A DNA stretch of 46,479 nucleotides from Porticoccaceae bacterium (GCA_002689135.1 NZEU01000034.1:1-46479); one strand, 5' to 3'; numbered from the stretch's first letter, positions 1 to 9,017 are shown. The notes: generated by a model not told the origin, from the sequence alone. Program-made: numbers and translations.

Positions 1-73
1 CAGGTAGCTCAGTCGGTAGAGCAGTGGACTGAAAATCCTCGTGTCGGTGGTTCGATTCCGCCCCTGGGCACCA
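1..73 (+). tRNA. tRNA-Phe (GAA), 5' end cut by the window edge
   Basis: D-arm AGCTCAGTCGGTAGAGC, anticodon stem-loop GGA-CTGAAAA-TCC (anticodon GAA), T-arm GGTTCGATTCC, encoded CCA; acceptor CAGG pairs with CCTG; about 4 nt missing at the 5' end. Confidence 0.93.
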
Positions 74-479
74 CCTTAATAATTCCACAGATCTTTAAAG
101 ATCCAATTAGAATTGGAATCCTCCGAGGGTACTCTGGGAAAGTAGACAAATGATAAAATATTGTTCCTACTTTCCACAGGAGTGATAGATACCGTTGGGC
201 GCCAGCCACGGATTTATTTCTACTTTTTTAAGAGGTCTCTTGAATTTATAAATGACAAATCTCTTATTCAAGCTGAGAGTATTGCCAGAAACACAATTAA
301 AATGAGCCACCCGCGAGTCAAATCAGCGGTTTACCTTGAGTTGACTCCTGTTAGATTGTTCGAAAGGCCCTTGACCTGATTTTAGCTAGTTCAAAAATAG
401 GGTGAATAAGTGAATAAACTATCGGTAGTCACAAATTTAATTCTCTCATAATGAGACAACCCCATAAAAATAGCGTAAA

Positions 480-494
480 TGATAATGATTATCG
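480..494 (+). promoter_or_regulatory. Fur box
   Basis: TGATAATGATTATCG matches the 7-1-7 consensus TGATAATnATTATCA at all but the last base; about 34 bp upstream of the probable ATG at 528. Confidence 0.75.
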
Positions 495-527
495 ATATTG
501 TTAAAATTTTATTTGGTGGTGAATCAT

Positions 528-830
528 ATGTACATTGCAATGAACAGATTTAAAGTCTCTACTGGAAAAGAGGAGATGTTTGAGAGCATTTGGAGGGAGC
601 GAGAAACAAGATTGAGTGATGTGCCCGGCTTTGAGACTTTCAATCTTATTAAGGGGTCTCTAGAAGACCATCACACACTTTATGCATCTCACAGCACCTG
701 GCACTCAAAAGAAGCTTTTGAAAGTTGGACAAAATCAAGATCTTTCAAAGATTCACATCGAGATGCTGGTAAGCATCGGCATTTGTATGTCGGACATCCA
801 GTGTTTGAGGGCTTTGAGGTAATTATTTGA
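528..830 (+). CDS. Antibiotic biosynthesis monooxygenase (ABM/IsdG-HmoA-like) domain protein
   Basis: MYIAMNRFKVSTGKEEMFESIWRERETRLSDVPGFETFNLIKG...TLYASHSTWHSKEAFESWTKS is typical of ABM ferredoxin-like fold proteins; start moved from 498 to the ATG at 528 behind GGTGGTG. Confidence 0.75.
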   Translation: MYIAMNRFKVSTGKEEMFESIWRERETRLSDVPGFETFNLIKGSLEDHHTLYASHSTWHSKEAFESWTKSRSFKDSHRDAGKHRHLYVGHPVFEGFEVII

Positions 831-1978
831 ATAAGTCATATTTTGCGACAGCGGTGGTTCTTAGTCTTATGACTACTGGAATTGAAAAAGGCGCGGCTCA
901 TGAAAAGAAACCGGATGATGAGACTAGATATATATTTTCTTATAATATTTCGGATAGACCAAACATGAGACCAAGGGGTGGCACTACCCAAGGAATCGAC
1001 GTCACATTAACAGAGAGACCGGAAGATCAATGGTCCAGCTTGCAAAAATCAGGCGGATCAAGTTTTGAAAGAGACCGAAAAGCGATTCTAGCCATGACAG
1101 GCGAGTACAGAGTAGCTTTTGAGTTTATAGAGACTGTAGGTTTCAAAAATAATTATGAAATTGTGCGTCCTTATCAGTCTTGGGGTACAGAGTACGTTTT
1201 TATCATAGCCGATCACAAAAACGTCATCAGCTTACAGCATATACTTGTGATGAGGATGGTAGGAGAGGACAAGACAGAGTACCCCCCGATCGTAATGAAA
1301 CACTGGAGACAGGATTGGGAATATGAGGACAAGGTTGTATTAGAGTACCAGGGTAACCGTCGTTGGGTGACTAAAAGTTTAAAAGAGTCGGATATCCAAG
1401 GAACCTGGTCTCAGGCAGTTTTCCACGTTGACGATTCACCTCGGTACGAATCTACTGGCAAGTGGACACATGCGGGAAAGGTATCGCAATGGACTAGCGA
1501 GTTGACTAGTCGACCACTGCCACGACGGGAGCACACTATTAGAAGTGACTACGACATTTTGATCGGGAGGAATCGCCACACAATTACGCCCGAGGGATGG
1601 ATTCACGAACAAGACAATAGAAAGATTATATTGTCAAATAATAAGGATAAATCAGATCAAAGGTGGGATATCGGAAGCGAAGTATTAGCTTTTGAGATAG
1701 GCGTGAACCGATATGATCTTATCGAAGGATTTGATTTTTCTGAAGGCCATGATTACTGGAGAAAAACATCACTATTCTGGTCAAAGGTCCGAGATACATG
1801 GTCCAAACTACTGTCTTCAGGCGGTGTTGAATTAGGAGATGAGTATGAATCCCGAGTGTTAAGCAAGCTTTTTCAATATGCTAGTGATCTATCTGATTCA
1901 AGGAAAAACATTAAAGCAACCGAGCATCTAAATCCTGACGAATTGATAAGAAGCGAAACACAACAAATATCTCAGTGA
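827..1978 (+). CDS. Exported protein, DUF6607-like
   Basis: N-terminal signal-like segment; MRPYQSWGTEYVF / HILVM / MKHWRQDWEYED-type blocks; TTG start overlaps the upstream stop (TTGA). Confidence 0.6.
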   Translation: MNKSYFATAVVLSLMTTGIEKGAAHEKKPDDETRYIFSYNISDRPNMRPRGGTTQGIDVTLTERPEDQWSSLQKSGGSSFERDRKAILAMTGEYRVAFEFIETVGFKNNYEIVRPYQSWGTEYVFIIADHKNVISLQHILVMRMVGEDKTEYPPIVMKHWRQDWEYEDKVVLEYQGNRRWVTKSLKESDIQGTWSQAVFHVDDSPRYESTGKWTHAGKVSQWTSELTSRPLPRREHTIRSDYDILIGRNRHTITPEGWIHEQDNRKIILSNNKDKSDQRWDIGSEVLAFEIGVNRYDLIEGFDFSEGHDYWRKTSLFWSKVRDTWSKLLSSGGVELGDEYESRVLSKLFQYASDLSDSRKNIKATEHLNPDELIRSETQQISQ

Positions 1979-2664
1979 AAACCCTCCCAGAGGGTGTTTA
2001 AGTCTTTCACGGTCTGGGAAATACTTTTTCGCATACCGTCTTCGAGAGTTGGTGTGTTCGTTGGTATCACTCCATCGATCCACAAGTGTTCAATATTTTC
2101 TAGTTTCGCCTGTGTCTTCCCAGAAATTGCTGGATGCATCTTCCTAGATTGATGTTTTGCCTCAAGAATAAAACCATAGGCGTCTTGATACTCACTAGCA
2201 TCAACAACTATGTCGTCAACCAAAGCAATAGAGTATTCTTCTGAAGCTAAACGCAACAGTGTTAAGATGTTTCTGGATGCATCGCTCCTAATTTCTTTTT
2301 GGATAAGTTCTATTTCGCTTATCAAAAGCAGGGCTTTATCTGAGACAAGCTTTTCGGTCTCTCCATTTCGGATTAATGTAGCAGGCTCATGAAAACGCTC
2401 CTCATTAAGTCCAAATCTTTTGAAACCATCCTTTTGGTCTTTATCTGTCTCAGATATCGGGTGCATAAGGTGTGGCTCCGCCATATCGAATTCACCACGC
2501 ATAAGGAGTTCTAATCCGGCGCGAACATGTCCCGTCATTATGCTAAGTTGCTCAGACAAATCTATCTCTTCTTGGGACCCAGACCACGATTTCTCATAAA
2601 CTTTTGATTGTTTAACTTTAAAATTATTATTAAATCGTTCCATTGAAACTGCAGAGCAGCCCAC
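1972..2664 (-). CDS. Hypothetical protein, possibly a lipoprotein (MTGHVRAGLELLMRGEFDMAEPHLMHPISE motif)
   Basis: 230-aa ORF convergent with the DUF6607-like gene; residues just upstream of and including the called start read VVGCSA, like a lipobox. Confidence 0.65.
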   Translation of the reverse strand: MGCSAVSMERFNNNFKVKQSKVYEKSWSGSQEEIDLSEQLSIMTGHVRAGLELLMRGEFDMAEPHLMHPISETDKDQKDGFKRFGLNEERFHEPATLIRNGETEKLVSDKALLLISEIELIQKEIRSDASRNILTLLRLASEEYSIALVDDIVVDASEYQDAYGFILEAKHQSRKMHPAISGKTQAKLENIEHLWIDGVIPTNTPTLEDGMRKSISQTVKDLNTLWEGFH

Positions 2665-2830
2665 AACACAAAAAAGGGAGATTTATAATAAATATAATTA
2701 CTCTCGAACCACTTAACATACCAATCTCGCAACCTTCACTAAAAAATAGCTGTCTATCTTCCCCATGACCTAATCTCCTGCCTACATCTTCAACTAAATA
2801 GCGGTCGAATCAACGTAAGTGGGTTGGGAC

Positions 2831-3142
2831 TTATCCAATTACAAGTTTTGGCACAGATAAAAAATTATTATCACAATTAGACCTGACTCCCGCTTTAAGT
2901 AAACATTCACCGTTATTATCAAAATACCTTGTTAAAAGTAGAAATAGCTGCTTGAAAAGCTTGTGGACCTGTTTCCTCTCTCCATCACTTGCACACTCAT
3001 TTTCAAATCGCCAGTGAAGCAAGTCTTTTCCTGTAGAGGGGTCAATGGTTTTTAGTTGATGAATATTGCCGTCAACAAAAGCATCCATGAGATAACCTTT
3101 TGACCCATGCTTAGTTAACAACTTTCGATCCCTCGAAGTCAT
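2831..3142 (-). CDS. Hypothetical protein
   Basis: 103-aa ORF overlapping the end of the preceding small ORF; same strand. Confidence 0.4.
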   Translation of the reverse strand: MTSRDRKLLTKHGSKGYLMDAFVDGNIHQLKTIDPSTGKDLLHWRFENECASDGERKQVHKLFKQLFLLLTRYFDNNGECLLKAGVRSNCDNNFLSVPKLVIG

Positions 3143-3329
3143 CTGTCCAGTGACAGAAAGGTCTGTTAATCACCTCACTTAACATTATCGCTAATTCTTC
3201 CACCTCTGTGCAGGTCATTTTCAACGACACCTTGCCAATCATAAGGTGTGTTTGATAACAACAACTACACTTCCACAATTGATTATTTGGAGAAACTGCT
3301 ACGAGCTCTCCCACGCTAGTGTGCTTCAT
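3111..3329 (-). CDS. Small hypothetical protein with a WKCSCCYQTHL cysteine motif
   Basis: 72-aa ORF with a Fur-like box upstream. Confidence 0.5.
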   Translation of the reverse strand: MKHTSVGELVAVSPNNQLWKCSCCYQTHLMIGKVSLKMTCTEVEELAIMLSEVINRPFCHWTDDFEGSKVVN

Positions 3330-3380
3330 GTTGTCTCCAATTATCTTGACGGTCTTAAGTGTATTTGATACTAAAGTTAA

Positions 3381-3395
3381 TACTAATCATTATCA
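3381..3395 (-). promoter_or_regulatory. Fur-like box
   Basis: Minus strand TGATAATGATTAGTA matches 13 of 15 positions of 7-1-7 TGATAATnATTATCA (2 mismatches), about 50 bp upstream of the 3329 start. Confidence 0.55.
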
Positions 3396-3468
3396 TTTAC
3401 ATTACAATCTTTATTTATAAGTTTTTTTAGCTATCAATTAAAAAGAGTTCAGATTTTTGAATACCCTA

Positions 3469-3687
3469 TCAAGAGTTGCTAAGAACAATGCTCACTATCA
3501 GAGCAATAGTTGTTATGAAACAAATCATAAAGATAACACCACCAATAATGAGATGAAGCGGATTTGCATTCCGAAAGTCGTGTTCACGGTTTTTGTTTGA
3601 ATTAACACCGAATGCAGCAAACACAATAGTCCTTAATACATCAGAAAACCTATGTTTTTTACATGTTTTTTCACGTTGATCAGTCAA
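3469..3687 (-). CDS. DUF2970 family small membrane protein
   Basis: RTIVFAAFGVNSNKNREHDFRNANPLHLIIGGVIFMICFITTIALIVSIVL resembles the DUF2970 pattern (FGVqs.kNRErDF...piv.GlIft). Confidence 0.75.
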   Translation of the reverse strand: MTDQREKTCKKHRFSDVLRTIVFAAFGVNSNKNREHDFRNANPLHLIIGGVIFMICFITTIALIVSIVLSNS

Positions 3688-4203
3688 AGCATGTAAACCT
3701 TACCTTTGGTTTTAATCCCTCTTAAATGCTTACGCAAATATCCAAAAGAGATTGAGGTTTTATTGTCAAAACATCCAGAAGCCGAGAAGAATAACATCAC
3801 CGTTATCTGGTATGGTTTCATAATGCTGACTTCAACTTTTTATGCGTTTTGTTCTAGGAATACCTTTACTTAATTTCATGATCCATATATGACGAGACAT
3901 TTACAACATAATTAATCAAACTTTGCTGTCCGGCAAATGTTTAGTCATTAAAACCAAGGTTATCAGATTATTAAATATTGGTGGACAAAATATGATAGTA
4001 ATTTTTTGGTATTCAAAGTGATTAAGTTATGAAGCTTTCTCCAAAACTAAAACGTATTATCACCCTACCATTGGCAGTACCACTCGACCAGATTAGAGCT
4101 CATTCTAAGAAACCAATGTACCCAAGCAAAGTTGGCCGCGACGCAATATCAACGAAAAAACCCTAGCCTTAAGTTATTATCGAGAACTTGGTCTGACGAT
4201 TTG

Positions 4204-4488
4204 TCATCGATCGGACATGTCCATGATGTTGGGCATCGCTCTTATATCATTGTCGAAAGAATCGGACATGTCTCCAAGCGTTTCCAATATGGCGTCTGGG
4301 GACTTCGCCTTCCACCAGCAAAACATCGCCATATCATTTTCACCATTGTTCCAATTCATTTGTAAACTGGCGTTTTCATTCTTCATTCCAGCAGCAATTT
4401 CGTCTTGTGACATTTCACCGACTGATGAGAAGTGTTTTTGCCTTAGTTCCTCCGATTTGAAAGTGTGAACAACCAGATAATCCTGCAT
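4204..4488 (-). CDS. Hypothetical protein, possible ferredoxin-like fold
   Basis: 94-aa ORF; opposite-strand ORFs in the same place look spurious. Confidence 0.5.
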   Translation of the reverse strand: MQDYLVVHTFKSEELRQKHFSSVGEMSQDEIAAGMKNENASLQMNWNNGENDMAMFCWWKAKSPDAILETLGDMSDSFDNDIRAMPNIMDMSDR

Positions 4489-4799
4489 GATTCAATCTCC
4501 TGGTGACAAAGAATTATAAGCTAGTAATTAAACCTAAATTTTACATCATAAAAAAACGATACTGCTAAATAGTGACAAGAATAATGACGGTAATTTATTT
4601 CATTATCAAACTGACCCTTTAACACTCAAAAAATGCAAATACGTACTTTCTTAAAAAGAGAAATAAGGTGAGTAAGAAGTATCTCTAATTTAACACAAGT
4701 GATACTTGATGGACTCATACATGAAAGTCTTCTCACTTTATCGATTTGGTGGTGGAAGCCTGGGGATCGCAACAGCCTGCATAGACTTCGTTACCAAGA

Positions 4800-5171
4800 T
4801 CAATACAAGCTCGAAAATAGATAAGTAAAGATAGTGGCAGAAATAAAAATAAACCATGAGAAATAATAAATAATACGAGATCGTTTCCTTAATTTTAAGC
4901 AAAGTCTTCCTAACTCAGGGTCGAGGGGACATGGCGAATAAAAGCTTACGTAATTGAAATACCCTGCAATTATTAACATTATGAAAGTTGAGGCTGATAT
5001 ATAAATCTTAAACTTTGATAACGATACTAAAAGTGGAAAGGTAGTCACCAAAGTGGCTAAGGAAGCGCCCGCTCCCAAAGCAACGAATAACGCGGGCATC
5101 GCACAACAAATCAAGGTCGAAGAGGCTGCAAAGAGTGATAAGAAACTCAAGGACATATCAAACTTAGGCAT
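4800..5171 (-). CDS. MerT-like inner-membrane metal transport protein
   Basis: Hydrophobic; LICCAMPALFVALGAGASLATLVTTFP plus PCPLDPELGRLCLKLRKRSRIIYYFS; directly follows the HMA gene. Confidence 0.65.
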   Translation of the reverse strand: MPKFDMSLSFLSLFAASSTLICCAMPALFVALGAGASLATLVTTFPLLVSLSKFKIYISASTFIMLIIAGYFNYVSFYSPCPLDPELGRLCLKLRKRSRIIYYFSWFIFISATIFTYLFSSLY

Positions 5172-5173
5172 AA

Positions 5174-5581
5174 TTATCGGATTTCCAAGACAGCCAATTT
5201 CGTAGCTGTCTGTCCATTTTCCAAAATTTTTCTGCTGATGTATTCAAAGTCTATGATTGTGCCTTGCGAAAAAGCGATCAGCACTTTCCCTCTACCTAAG
5301 TCAACATCGACCTTGAATACCTCAGAGTTCCTCTTAAATGTTTTTTCTATGCCTCTGGCGCAAAAATCACAGACCATCCCGTTGACGCTGACAACCGCAA
5401 CTTTCATATCAGAGAGCCCATTGATGAATTCATTGAATCTTCTGGTGTCTACGTCAAATTTATCTCCATCAATTGATTCTTTATGTATGTGGTTAAGGTG
5501 ATCATGCTCTTCCTCCACTTCGGCATAAAGTGACATAATCGGGGCAATCACTGAGAGTCCTATCGTGAATAATTTGCGCAC
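5174..5581 (-). CDS. Periplasmic heavy-metal-associated (HMA) domain protein
   Basis: Signal peptide RKLFTIGLSVIAPIMSLYA, His-rich EEEHDHLNHIHKE, HMA-type VVSVNGMVCDFCARGIEKTF; GTG start at 5581 behind AAGGAA, instead of the ORF-track start at 5650. Confidence 0.75.
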   Translation of the reverse strand: MRKLFTIGLSVIAPIMSLYAEVEEEHDHLNHIHKESIDGDKFDVDTRRFNEFINGLSDMKVAVVSVNGMVCDFCARGIEKTFKRNSEVFKVDVDLGRGKVLIAFSQGTIIDFEYISRKILENGQTATKLAVLEIR

Positions 5582-5591
5582 AAAAACTTCC

Positions 5592-6194
5592 TTAAAACCT
5601 ATACATAAGATGTATATCCCACTCATTGTCTCTGCTGTATCCAGACTCAAACAACAAATTACCTTTGAAAAATTTTATCACAGGGTAAGCTGACCACTTT
5701 TTAGTGAGAGAATTTGTTCTTGTTTTGAGCATTACCCATGTATGTAAATCGCCATACTCACCGAGATAGGGAGCAAAACCGACTTGATAATCTTGATGGG
5801 TATAAGTGAGATTGTTCGTCTCTAGCTCCTTATAATTAAAATCCACATACCATCTTCTTGTCTCCCAATCTCCACGTAACCCAAAGAAATTATCATGAAA
5901 TTTGTCAAATCTGATCCCAGATTGGAAATAAACATTAACCTGAGAATCTTTGGTATTTATGCGTTTCAAAAGATAAGTCAACCTCAGATAAGAAAGGTTT
6001 GTTCTATAGTACTTGTTCTTTAGGCTTTCGACTCCAACAGAATATTTGTGTGAAGGGGAGTAGTGATAGTAAATAGATTCCTTCAAATGATTAGAAAATC
6101 CCATGACCGTTGACCCTCCCGGATATGAGATGGGTCTCGCTTCTAGATTGAAAGATTGAAAAAAAAACGCGAAAGCTAATATCCAGATACCCAT
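5592..6194 (-). CDS. Putative outer-membrane protein of a metal operon
   Basis: Signal peptide MGIWILAFAFFFQSFNLEA; amphipathic strands with terminal aromatic (HLMYRF); start at 6194 because the promoter lies inside the longer ORF. Confidence 0.6.
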   Translation of the reverse strand: MGIWILAFAFFFQSFNLEARPISYPGGSTVMGFSNHLKESIYYHYSPSHKYSVGVESLKNKYYRTNLSYLRLTYLLKRINTKDSQVNVYFQSGIRFDKFHDNFFGLRGDWETRRWYVDFNYKELETNNLTYTHQDYQVGFAPYLGEYGDLHTWVMLKTRTNSLTKKWSAYPVIKFFKGNLLFESGYSRDNEWDIHLMYRF

Positions 6195-6203
6195 AGGGGG
6201 TAT
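6187..6203 (-). promoter_or_regulatory. CsoR/RcnR-type G-tract operator candidate
   Basis: ATACCCATAGGGGGTAT inverted repeat overlapping the start codon, just downstream of a sigma70-like promoter. Confidence 0.6.
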
Positions 6204-6233
6204 AGTATATAAGATTTTAATGCCCAAAGTCAA
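6204..6233 (-). promoter_or_regulatory. Sigma70-like promoter of the metal operon
   Basis: Minus strand TTGACT - 18 bp - TATACT. Confidence 0.65.
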
Positions 6234-6816
6234 CAGGTGTTAAGAACAGTCATGTTTCTCGTAACCTCAGGCACACACTAAAAGTCTTGGTATTAATAAG
6301 TGGCTAAAAATAGAAATCTTTTACGGTGTATGTCATGACATTTTGAAATGTATATCCTGTCATATCTTGTGTAGCAAAAGATCCCAGAAAGGGTCCACCC
6401 ACCAATTCATCGCTCTAAATAACTCGACATCTAATTGTCATTACTATTTAAATTAAACATTTCAAAAGTAGTTGAGAATAATAAAAGCTCATCTCATATT
6501 CCAACTAACATGGATTCAACGGAGTAATAAAAGCAAGGCAACTTAACCTCATGAATGTGTGGACGATTTCTGAACTTAAATTCTGCGCGTTATCTAAAAA
6601 GTGTTTGCTTTTATATCTGTTCTTTGACTATGTATGACGCGGATGAGACATGAATATAAGCAAAAAAAAGCCCCAAAAAACTTTTTCTACTCTTATTTAG
6701 TAAAAAGTATGCTCTTGACATCGCTTGATACGTAATAGAGTTAGGTTCTAAAAAACTAAAAAAACTTTAAGTACATGGTTGGTATACGGCCCATAATTTC
6801 TGAGGTAGAAGATTTC

Positions 6817-7428
6817 ATGACACAAATCATTGTAGTTTCCGGCAGTCATAGACCAGGCTCACAGAGCCTGAAAGTTTCGAAGGTATTCGTGTCGTCTTTA
6901 ATGGGGCGTGGCACCGTGAATGGCGTCTCTATCCTTGACCTAGCAGATCAGACGCTTCCGCTTTGGGGTATGGATGAAACTCAGGGTCAAATATCACAAG
7001 TTGATGTTGCAGAGTTGAAAAATAACATTTCAGCCGCTTCCGGATTTGTGATTGTATGCCCCGAATGGCATGGGATGGTTCCAGCCGCTCTAAAAAACTT
7101 TTTCCTACACTTTAGTGGGGGTGAATTGGCTCACAAGCCGGCTCTGCTAACGGCAGTTTCATCCGGTATTGGTGGAGCCTACCCAATCAGTGAGCTACGG
7201 GCTAGCAGTTATAAAAATAGCCGTATCTGTTACTTACCTGAGCATTTGATAGTACGAAATGTTGAATCGGTTCTCAATGAAAACAGCGCCTTAAACAATG
7301 GTAATCATAATTCGTTAATGGAAAGATTGGAATTCTGCGTTGATTTACTTGTTGAATACGTCAATGCATTCAAGAGGATTCGAGATTCAGAAGTTGTTTC
7401 AAACAAACGTTTTAAGAATGGCATGTGA
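6817..7428 (+). CDS. NAD(P)H-dependent FMN reductase family
   Basis: VVSGSHRPGSQSLKVSK, CPEWHGMVPAALKNFFLHF; internal Met chosen as start. Confidence 0.8.
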   Translation: MTQIIVVSGSHRPGSQSLKVSKVFVSSLMGRGTVNGVSILDLADQTLPLWGMDETQGQISQVDVAELKNNISAASGFVIVCPEWHGMVPAALKNFFLHFSGGELAHKPALLTAVSSGIGGAYPISELRASSYKNSRICYLPEHLIVRNVESVLNENSALNNGNHNSLMERLEFCVDLLVEYVNAFKRIRDSEVVSNKRFKNGM

Positions 7429-7480
7429 TCATTAAGACAACATCTATTGGTGAGTCTTTGGGTGTCCATTCAAGTAAGGA

Positions 7481-8086
7481 ATGATTATGGATTGGTTTCT
7501 TCTTATCCTCGTAGTGTTTCTCATAGTTGCAAGGCTTCTGGGGTTTTATAAAAAGAATGACAGTGAAAGCTACCTTATCAACAAATCGTGGGTGCAGTGT
7601 CATGAAACACCACCAAAACATGCTTTCAATATCAAAGTTTTCAACGTGATTGGTGGAAACTCTGTCTTAGCCGAAATCCCAAAGGAGTTTTTAGAAGAAA
7701 AAACAGAATCAATGAAGAAGCCTTGTTTTGAATTAAGGTTGAATCATGTCGAAACGCCAGAATACACTCAAAGAGGTGGCAGAGCCGCAGTATTGGCTCT
7801 GGAGAGGTTATTAATCAAGACAGAGGTGAAGGTAGTATTCCAGCACTACACGGATCACTTCGAGGAATCATTAGCGACTTTATATGTTGATGATCGAAAC
7901 GTTTGTTTAGAATTGGCCGCTAACGGACTAGCATGGATAAACAAAAAGTATAATCAAGAGCCGGTATACTGGAAGGCATTACAAAAAGCGCAAGTGAAGG
8001 GGTTCGGTATTTGGTCACTGAATAGAAATGTTCCGCCATGGAAATATAGGAAATATAGGCGCCTGACCGAACCACGTCGGCGCTGA
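7481..8086 (+). CDS. Thermonuclease (SNase-like) family protein with N-terminal membrane anchor
   Basis: LRLNHVETPEYTQRGGRAAVLALERLL...ATLYVDDRNVCLELAANGLAWINKKY...KGFGIWS. Confidence 0.8.
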   Translation: MIMDWFLLILVVFLIVARLLGFYKKNDSESYLINKSWVQCHETPPKHAFNIKVFNVIGGNSVLAEIPKEFLEEKTESMKKPCFELRLNHVETPEYTQRGGRAAVLALERLLIKTEVKVVFQHYTDHFEESLATLYVDDRNVCLELAANGLAWINKKYNQEPVYWKALQKAQVKGFGIWSLNRNVPPWKYRKYRRLTEPRRR

Positions 8087-8088
8087 TT

Positions 8089-8214
8089 TCATTTTCTGTT
8101 AACGAGTAAGACCACCGTAACGCCGAGGACAAGTAACCAAAAAACTAAAATGCTTACCAAATTATTATGGGCAACCTCCCACCACAGTACGTCTTGATAA
8201 TCGAAGTTTTTCAT
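8089..8214 (-). CDS. Tiny single-pass membrane protein (41 aa)
   Basis: MKNFDYQDVLWWEVAHNNLVSILVFWLLVLGVTVVLLVNRK, AAGGA 5' of the ATG; below the ORF-track length cutoff. Confidence 0.5.
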   Translation of the reverse strand: MKNFDYQDVLWWEVAHNNLVSILVFWLLVLGVTVVLLVNRK

Positions 8215-8318
8215 CAAATTACATCCTTCTATGGTCTCATTAAGTAACACCTTGATCGCTTTGATTTACCTAACAACGATGCTGGTCAGTCAAAATCGCA
8301 CTCTGCTTTTATCATTTA

Positions 8319-8450
8319 TCAGCTTATGTAAAGGTATCCCATTGCTAGTATAAATGTGTAAATTGCACCTTTTACGGCAAAGAATAGCAATAAACCTGCT
8401 CCGCTCTTCCTGATGATATCCAAATACTTTGAGTTTTTAATCGCTCTCAT
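8319..8450 (-). CDS. Tiny membrane protein (43 aa)
   Basis: MRAIKNSKYLDIIRKSGAGLLLFFAVKGAIYTFILAMGYLYIS, AAGAGG 5' of the ATG; below the ORF-track length cutoff. Confidence 0.5.
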   Translation of the reverse strand: MRAIKNSKYLDIIRKSGAGLLLFFAVKGAIYTFILAMGYLYIS

Positions 8451-8636
8451 AAGAGCCTCTTATTTCAAATACTTTTTATGTACGTTCGCTTGCCCTGCAA
8501 AGATTACTACGTGTTTCTAACGCGCAATAAGGCAATTTCGATCTATTGAAATGCCTCCGGATAGACCGACTGGGTAAGTTCGCTAATTAAAGGCTAGCAA
8601 ATAATACGGGGAGCCTGACAAAGCGTAATCTACAAT

Positions 8637-9017
8637 ATGAAAGAAGCAATAAAAACCAAAATTGAAGAAAATCCACTTATGGCGTCCGTCATCTTTCTAC
8701 TATGCGTGGTACTCAGAACTACAATATTGTCTTCTCAAAATAGTGTGAGCTTTGTATCCGACATTGCTAATTTTTTCGTATTGTTGTGCTGTTTTTTAAG
8801 CTTCTTTTTGAGTTTATTTTTAATTCGAGTTCCCTTTCAAGTTGCCTCGAGTATTTTGCCAATGCCACTGAATGAGTACAAAAATACTCCCGCCAAATGG
8901 ATTATTTCAGGATTGTTGGTCACCCTCGCAATTCTGTACTGCTTTATATGCTTATTATTTTTTGCTACCACTTTCTCAGCCGCAATCACGTCTCTTACTT
9001 TGATTATAAATCGGTAA
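8637..9017 (+). CDS. Hypothetical membrane protein
   Basis: 126-aa ORF with several hydrophobic segments. Confidence 0.5.
   Translation: MKEAIKTKIEENPLMASVIFLLCVVLRTTILSSQNSVSFVSDIANFFVLLCCFLSFFLSLFLIRVPFQVASSILPMPLNEYKNTPAKWIISGLLVTLAILYCFICLLFFATTFSAAITSLTLIINR

Noticed and set aside
161-379. 72-aa ORF right after the tRNA, considered as an integrase or attachment remnant
   Set aside because: No integrase motifs, and I saw no second copy of the tRNA 3' end elsewhere in the window.
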